Positions 59,224-64,000 of a stretch of 64,000 nt of DNA are shown in pieces (the stretch's first letter is position 1; each line of letters starts with the position of its first letter). Position numbers and translations under genes: made by a program. This DNA is from a virus. The stretch spans positions 1 through 64,000 of the IMG/VR virus record IMGVR_UViG_3300014720_000033. One strand, 5' to 3'. Below the pieces are notes generated by a model, which saw only the letters and a program-made list of their open reading frames with translations, made no database searches and had not been told where the DNA came from.

Positions 59224-60828
59224 TCAGTCTCTGACGTATGGAACGACGCAGATGACGTCACCCTGCTTGAGACCGAACTCAAAGCGGAGAGTGTGTGGGT
59301 CGGCGTCCTTGTAGTAGTCGTTGTCGGTGTCGTAGGCGCCGCCGCCTTGAAGAAGCTGACCATTGAGGTAAACGTCATAGTCAGTTGTGAAACTGCCGCT
59401 CGCCATTTGAGGAAGAACAGTACTGAGATTATGCCCTGTGAAGCCATCCCTGCTTCCTGAGACTGCGGCGTTTGCAGTAACATTGGACTCGACCGTCGCG
59501 TAGACCTTGTCGCGGCGCTTCGACTGGTAGATCGCCTTAAGGAGTGAAACTTCTCCGAACGAACCAGAGAACGTTGTCCACTCAAGTGCTGTGTCGGAAA
59601 GCTTGATTCCGTTTGCCTCTGTCCATGTTGATGCTGCTTGATTTCCGTCGTCAAAGAACATCTCACGGGCGCCGAGGAGGATGAGGTCGTTGCCCGCGAG
59701 TGTCTCTATGACTCCTGCATTGACGCCGAGCTTGATGTCTGTTGTCGTCTCGGCAACTGTGATACCCTTGTCGAAGACGTTTAACCCGGCTTTGACTTGG
59801 AATGTGTCAACATCTTGATCAACAAGAACAGTCGATGTTCCAGTTTCAGCACCTTCTGTAATCTTGAAGAGTGTTGCGCTATCTTTATCACCGATCTCCC
59901 AGGAATAAGTTCCGCCGAGATTGAGCTCCGCGTTACTGTTGATCGTGAAAGCTGTCTCTCCCTGGTTGTCGTATCCGCTCTTACGAGAAGTAGAAGTTGT
60001 CGATGGAACGTCGATCTCTGCACCGCGGAGGAAGTCCTGCTCGCTGAGGTCCTTGAGTGCCTTCCTGACGGGCAGGATGTAGTTGATGACTTGACCTGCG
60101 ATTGCGGCAGGAGCACATGCCTCGAGGTTGTCGCCGGCGGCGTTGACCGTGACGAAAGAGATCTGAGCGCGGTTAGGAGAAGAGCCTCCCAAATAACCGC
60201 CGCCGCTGTCCGCCACTTCAGTCTGGAAGAGACCGTAGATGACGTTGCTGCCGGAGAGAATTGGATCTCTGTTGGATCCAGAGACGAGGGCCACGAGGTT
60301 CTTCGGGCTGATATCAGTGGCGCCTGCGACCTCGTTCAGAGAGTGTGCATCGATGCTGGCTACGTGTGCGGCGACAGATCCTGTGTGCTCCGTAATACCG
60401 ACTGCCACGCTGCGAGCAATCGCATTTGAAGAAGGAAGCTTGTCGGCTGCGAGGACGACCCAGTTCTGTGCAGCGGGGACTGTCACGTCCTCAAGGCTGA
60501 CGAAGCTGGTGAGGACTCTCTTACGTTCGAGGGCGTGGAGGTCGCTGTTCAGCGTGGAGACGCCGCGCTTCTTGGAGACGTTGTCTATGCTGAAGCTAGA
60601 GGGTGCAACGATAGAGTTGTACCACTTTCCGCCCGCGCGGATGTCGCCTGCTCCTGAGCCATCAGCGTTGAGTATCCTGTTCACCTGTGTGCGTAGATAG
60701 TTGAGATCTTGCTCGAGATCAACAGTGTTAATCTCCCACGTGGCCTCGGAGTGATCTGTGTCGACAGCATCATTGTATGTATCTGATTTTGAGATCTGAT
60801 CGCTTTGCCTAATAAAAGTACGTGCCAT
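59224..60828 (-). CDS. Virion structural protein (fibre/baseplate-attached)
   Basis: 534 aa. The N-terminus MARTFIRQSDQISKSDTYND, with EINTVDLEQDLNYLRTQVNR and LNADGSGAGDIRAGG, is typical of structural proteins that anchor appendages in large marine-type phages. The middle includes ASIDAHSLNEVAGATDISPK, a fibre-like shaft (LKITEGAETGTSTVLVDQDV; QVKAGLNVFDKGITVAET), and the end (YDVYLNGQLLQGGGAYDTDN; HTLRFEFGLKQGDVICVVPY) matches a repeat in the 60902 protein (LYVNGVLQRQG...). A baseplate-to-fibre connector role is inferred. A CTTAATAATTAAG palindrome lies about 30 bases upstream, and TCAGGAGAAAG precedes the ATG. Confidence 0.75.
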   Translation of the reverse strand: MARTFIRQSDQISKSDTYNDAVDTDHSEATWEINTVDLEQDLNYLRTQVNRILNADGSGAGDIRAGGKWYNSIVAPSSFSIDNVSKKRGVSTLNSDLHALERKRVLTSFVSLEDVTVPAAQNWVVLAADKLPSSNAIARSVAVGITEHTGSVAAHVASIDAHSLNEVAGATDISPKNLVALVSGSNRDPILSGSNVIYGLFQTEVADSGGGYLGGSSPNRAQISFVTVNAAGDNLEACAPAAIAGQVINYILPVRKALKDLSEQDFLRGAEIDVPSTTSTSRKSGYDNQGETAFTINSNAELNLGGTYSWEIGDKDSATLFKITEGAETGTSTVLVDQDVDTFQVKAGLNVFDKGITVAETTTDIKLGVNAGVIETLAGNDLILLGAREMFFDDGNQAASTWTEANGIKLSDTALEWTTFSGSFGEVSLLKAIYQSKRRDKVYATVESNVTANAAVSGSRDGFTGHNLSTVLPQMASGSFTTDYDVYLNGQLLQGGGAYDTDNDYYKDADPHTLRFEFGLKQGDVICVVPYVRD

Positions 60829-60901
60829 GGCTTTCTCCTGAGTTTACGACTCGTGCTTAATTATTAAGACAACGGGAATTTAAAGAATAATTGTTGATGA
60901 T

Positions 60902-62080
60902 TTAGTAAGGATACGTCGTCAACAAAGAAGAACCAATCGGTGGGATGAAGTACAACGTTATCGTGTTCGTAACGATGTCGAATTCATAGTCGGCACCTGG
61001 GCCTTGCCGCTGAAGGACACCGTTGACGAACAACATGAGTGCCTCTTTCGGACTCGGCGTGTTTGAGATTGTGAAGGAGTAGTTTACTCCGTTCGTGAGA
61101 CCCACAGGAACTTCTGCCCATTGTGTCGAAGTTGGAAGATAGTACACATAGGGATAAGTTGCCATGAGGTGTGAGCCGTCCGGCGGCGCATAGTTCATGA
61201 CTATCCGCTTATCACCTATCGTGTAGTCGAAAGATGCACCTTGGCGTTGGAGGACGCCGTTGACGTAGAGCTGAAGTGCCGTTGAAGGCTCAGGCTTCTC
61301 GGCAAGATCAAACAACATGTTTACTGAGTTCACATCTCCTGTAGGAACTTCCATCCAGGATGTCTCAAGGAGGACGTTCGTCGCGTATGTTGTTCCTCCT
61401 CCTCCTCCTGCTCCGATCACTTCGCTAGACATCTTGCCGATGTAGGCGAAGGCACGAGCGAACTTTGGAACGACAGACGAATTGTAGTCCTGGACGAAGA
61501 GGATGCCGTTGTAGTAGTCGACGCTCCAGTCGACGTCGTCGAGGAGGGGTATCTCTGCTCCAAGACCTCCGGCGCCGTCGTCCTTGTAAATTTTGACAAT
61601 GTAAGGATTCGGTGCTGTTCCAAAGAACGGAGGAACAAGTTGAACTGTTCCGAGAGTCTCGTGGATGATCTTGGCGTTGTTGAAAGATCCGTTGCCTGCC
61701 CTGGGATTAGAGGTCAGTGTCTGATAGTTCGACGGTAGTCTGAATGCGTAACCGTGCGTGCCAGCTTCCTGAGACGACTCTCCTGCATCGCTGCCGCTTC
61801 CGCCGCCCAAATCATTCGCATCGTATGCAGTTCCGTCTATTGGCTCTAAGACGAACTGTATGTACTCGACGGTGTTTGCAGATCCGAGGGCACCTTGCAG
61901 CTGATAAAGATTACGAGCAGGTGAAGTCGGAATAGGCTCGCCGAAGACCAGGCCCGTGGAGGTCTGAATGTTCGAACCGATGACCTCCTCACCGTCAAGT
62001 TTCTTGTTGGACGTGTGAGCTTTTCCCAGGAGCTTCTTCTGGGAGAAAAGGCTTATTGTGGTATCTGTCTTTAGTGCCAT
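60902..62080 (-). CDS. Virion structural protein with duplicated C-terminal module
   Basis: 392 aa. The N-terminal part (TDTTISLFSQKKLLGKAHTS; NRYIVKIYKDDG-type strands and VDWSVDYYNGILFVQDYNSS) is a beta domain. Then two copies of a module of about 70 residues: WMEVPTGDVNSVNMLFDLAE ... ALQLYVNGVLQRQGASFDYT ... MATYPY, and WAEVPVGLTNGVNYSFTISN ... ALMLFVNGVLQRQGPGADYE ... LTTYPY. This LxVNGxLQxxG(x)DY module is widespread in phage appendage proteins. A Gly run (GAGGGGG) separates it from the N-terminal part. It is placed next to the 534-aa protein with the same motif. Confidence 0.75.
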   Translation of the reverse strand: MALKTDTTISLFSQKKLLGKAHTSNKKLDGEEVIGSNIQTSTGLVFGEPIPTSPARNLYQLQGALGSANTVEYIQFVLEPIDGTAYDANDLGGGSGSDAGESSQEAGTHGYAFRLPSNYQTLTSNPRAGNGSFNNAKIIHETLGTVQLVPPFFGTAPNPYIVKIYKDDGAGGLGAEIPLLDDVDWSVDYYNGILFVQDYNSSVVPKFARAFAYIGKMSSEVIGAGGGGGTTYATNVLLETSWMEVPTGDVNSVNMLFDLAEKPEPSTALQLYVNGVLQRQGASFDYTIGDKRIVMNYAPPDGSHLMATYPYVYYLPTSTQWAEVPVGLTNGVNYSFTISNTPSPKEALMLFVNGVLQRQGPGADYEFDIVTNTITLYFIPPIGSSLLTTYPY

Positions 62081-62084
62081 TTCT

Positions 62085-64000
62085 TTAACCGCCCCAGACT
62101 ATCACAATTCTATCCAAATAACCCGTCCAGTCCTTGGAGGCAGTTATTCTCAACACTATTCTCTCAGGAGAACCTGTGACCGAAGCAGTTCCCCTGGCCG
62201 CTGCGCCGTTGAAAGTGAACAAGTTGTTGACACCAGAAGAAGTCACATTAGAGCTGAATGTTCCGACGAGAGCTCCATCGTCTTCATTGAAGTTAGAATC
62301 GCCTTGAGTAGGTGATCCAGAGTCGAGAAGACCACACTTGCCCGGTATGCCCACGTGGACCCATATGTTCTTATTTGCGCTTAGAGCTCCTGCATTAGGA
62401 CCGGTCTTTGCCTTCCACACTGCGTCGCCATAGAGGTATATTCTTATCCTATTTGCGTCTCCTGAAGTGTTGTTCAAGAAGGTCCTGTAGTAATTCCTCG
62501 TAGAGTTGGTTAGAGATGCATAGTTGACGTTTCCTGCAGGCGATTCTATGGAACCTCCCTCCTTGTGGTTCCTAAAGTCTCCGCTCTCTCCTCCCTTTGT
62601 GGGCGACACGAGGTAGGTGTCGTATACCAGGAGACCTGTAGCATGTTCAGGATAGTTGGACTGGTCGTTCATGCTTCTCTGAGAATTCCAGGTCCTCGTT
62701 CCATTGGTCAATACAGACTGAGTCGTAGAAGAATTATATGTGGCCTCTATTACCCTGTAAGCCTCTCCTGTGAATTCTTCAGCAGTATTTGCATTGCTGG
62801 TGTCTGAAGGTGACCAGACGAGGAGCTTGGTCGTAGTCTGAGTAGGAGTCGTCAGAGAAGATTTGTACGGGTGTTGAAATGTCATCGCGCCGGCGCACCC
62901 ATGCGCAGTAGTCCACGTGCCCGGCAAAGATTTCGCGAGCGTGAAGTTGATCGTTCCTGTGACGTGGAGGACTTCGTTCTGACTGTCAGTCGACGTGTTT
63001 AGCGTCTGCAGACTTGCAGCTGCTCCGTTTGTGGTCTTCGTCGAAGTTATTCCGGCGCCCGACTGAACGATGCTTGCAGCAGTCGCGTTGCTCAAAGACG
63101 AGAATGAGACGGCCGAAGCACTGTCGGTGTAGACGTTCCTATAGATGTTTGAGACTCTCGTGAAGATGCTTCCTGATGGTGAGTTGAAATACTTGACGCC
63201 ACTCAAGTAGGAGAAAGAGTCGTCTCCAAAGATGCTCATCGCATTGCCCGCAGAAGAAAGAGCATTGCCTTCAGGCGCGTTGATCCACTCGACGTAGTTG
63301 GTGACTCTATCCACTCCTCCTATCGCATGAACCACTCTCAAGTAGTTCCAACCGTCTCTCTGGTCCGCAGGAGTCACTCTGTATCTTGCAGTCCTCTGTC
63401 TCTCTGAGTACCTGGGGACACCGTTGTCAAAAAGACCAGGACTCCACGTGCTCACGCTTATGAAGCCGGATGAATTGGCATTGAGACTGGAAGCGGTACC
63501 TGCACCAGGTGCCCCTGTTCCCGTGAACGATGAGAGGTCAAGAGTCTGTATTGTAGATCCGTTGACTTCGAGTCTTAGCGTGCCTGTGTCAGCGTCAGAG
63601 AAAGCGTTGTTGACGTGATCGTTCCCAGGAGACACAACAGACTCGTTGAGGTCTCCTTCGATGTTGACCACCGTCGAGAAGACTCCTCTCCTGAGATTGT
63701 TCCCAGAAGTTCCCACTCCGTAGGATTCATTTAGGTCGACGGCTGAGAAGCCAGCTGTCGTAAAAGAATTCGTGTAGCCCGTTATAGACTTTGAAGAGCC
63801 GAAAGAAAGTCTTGCAGTGATGCCAGCGGCGTCGCAGTCTATGTTGTCGAGGTCCGGCACCGGCTCCAGCGTTCCTATGCCTGCGCCAATATTAACAGTG
63901 ATCAGAGAGACGTTTCCTGTCCACGAAGAGTCGGCTTCAATTTTCAGGACAATGTATTCGTTGTTGGCTATGGAGAGATTTCCAAGATTTAAAAAATTGA
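62085..64000 (-). CDS. Large appendage/structural protein (5' end beyond the right edge)
   Basis: The frame is open to the right edge: upstream of the GTG at 63860 it continues with no stop (EYIVLKIEADSSWTGNVSLI then TVNIGAGIGTLEPVPDLDNI), so the gene is partial and its start lies outside. The visible 638 residues are beta-rich with long Ser/Thr/Asn stretches (LRLEVNGSTIQTLDLSSFTG; YLRVVHAIGGVDRVTNYVEW; WTTAHGCAGAMTFQHPYKSS). A strand of the type (I/V)LxIxAxxxWTGxxx occurs near the edge and again at the C-terminus (VLRITASKDWTGYLDRIVIV), suggesting duplicated ends. No catalytic motif seen. A virion appendage is inferred from neighbours. Confidence 0.7.
   Translation of the reverse strand, partial: NFLNLGNLSIANNEYIVLKIEADSSWTGNVSLITVNIGAGIGTLEPVPDLDNIDCDAAGITARLSFGSSKSITGYTNSFTTAGFSAVDLNESYGVGTSGNNLRRGVFSTVVNIEGDLNESVVSPGNDHVNNAFSDADTGTLRLEVNGSTIQTLDLSSFTGTGAPGAGTASSLNANSSGFISVSTWSPGLFDNGVPRYSERQRTARYRVTPADQRDGWNYLRVVHAIGGVDRVTNYVEWINAPEGNALSSAGNAMSIFGDDSFSYLSGVKYFNSPSGSIFTRVSNIYRNVYTDSASAVSFSSLSNATAASIVQSGAGITSTKTTNGAAASLQTLNTSTDSQNEVLHVTGTINFTLAKSLPGTWTTAHGCAGAMTFQHPYKSSLTTPTQTTTKLLVWSPSDTSNANTAEEFTGEAYRVIEATYNSSTTQSVLTNGTRTWNSQRSMNDQSNYPEHATGLLVYDTYLVSPTKGGESGDFRNHKEGGSIESPAGNVNYASLTNSTRNYYRTFLNNTSGDANRIRIYLYGDAVWKAKTGPNAGALSANKNIWVHVGIPGKCGLLDSGSPTQGDSNFNEDDGALVGTFSSNVTSSGVNNLFTFNGAAARGTASVTGSPERIVLRITASKDWTGYLDRIVIVWGG

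Overview
The window is a structural-gene segment of a large contractile-tailed (myovirus-type) bacteriophage with a distant T4-like plan. I see no integrase, transposase, tRNA, rRNA or CRISPR array. Coding is dense, with stop and start codons often overlapping, and no gene-free gap outside the recA intron exceeds about 135 bases. The host cannot be read from the sequence.

Layout on the minus strand, from low to high coordinate. (1) 1-5681, replication and recombination: recA split by a group I intron that carries an EDxHD-type homing endonuclease, a gp32-like ssDNA-binding protein, an HD-domain hydrolase, a minimal family A DNA polymerase and two small acidic proteins. (2) 5718-18662, baseplate and tail: a 1152-aa structural protein, gp53-like and other baseplate proteins, the tape measure and a gp26-like hub assembly protein. 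(3) 19848-30868, tail and neck: the tail tube, two tandem tail sheath paralogues, and gp15-, gp14- and gp13-like connector proteins. (4) 39946-64000, an adsorption region: seven long fibre-type proteins, including one of 2311 aa, three small fibre-tip genes alternating with XkdW-like assembly proteins, and further appendage proteins running off the right edge.

Plus-strand islands interrupt this. One is a single small gene at 18767. The main one, 32102-39949, holds ten tandem LamG/concanavalin-type lectin-fold paralogues joined stop-to-start, followed by a patatin-like phospholipase. The codons for the conserved C-terminal RGRFG peptide read as a Shine-Dalgarno sequence for the next gene, so the array looks self-coupling. 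Together with the fibre cassettes it makes an unusually large, probably fast-evolving surface-recognition repertoire.

Regulatory signals include four convincing intrinsic terminators on the minus strand and a recurrent ATACTTA motif shortly upstream of many transcription units on both strands, a candidate phage promoter element. At 59151-59202 this motif lies in the loop of a perfect 16-bp inverted repeat whose distal arm holds the ribosome binding site, an arrangement like the T4 late genes whose read-through transcripts are translationally masked.

Strongest leads: the LamG array with its embedded ribosome binding sites, the patatin-like enzyme behind it, the three fibre/chaperone cassettes, the RBS-masking hairpin and the recA intron. 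All functional names come from motifs and context recognised by eye; no database search was run.
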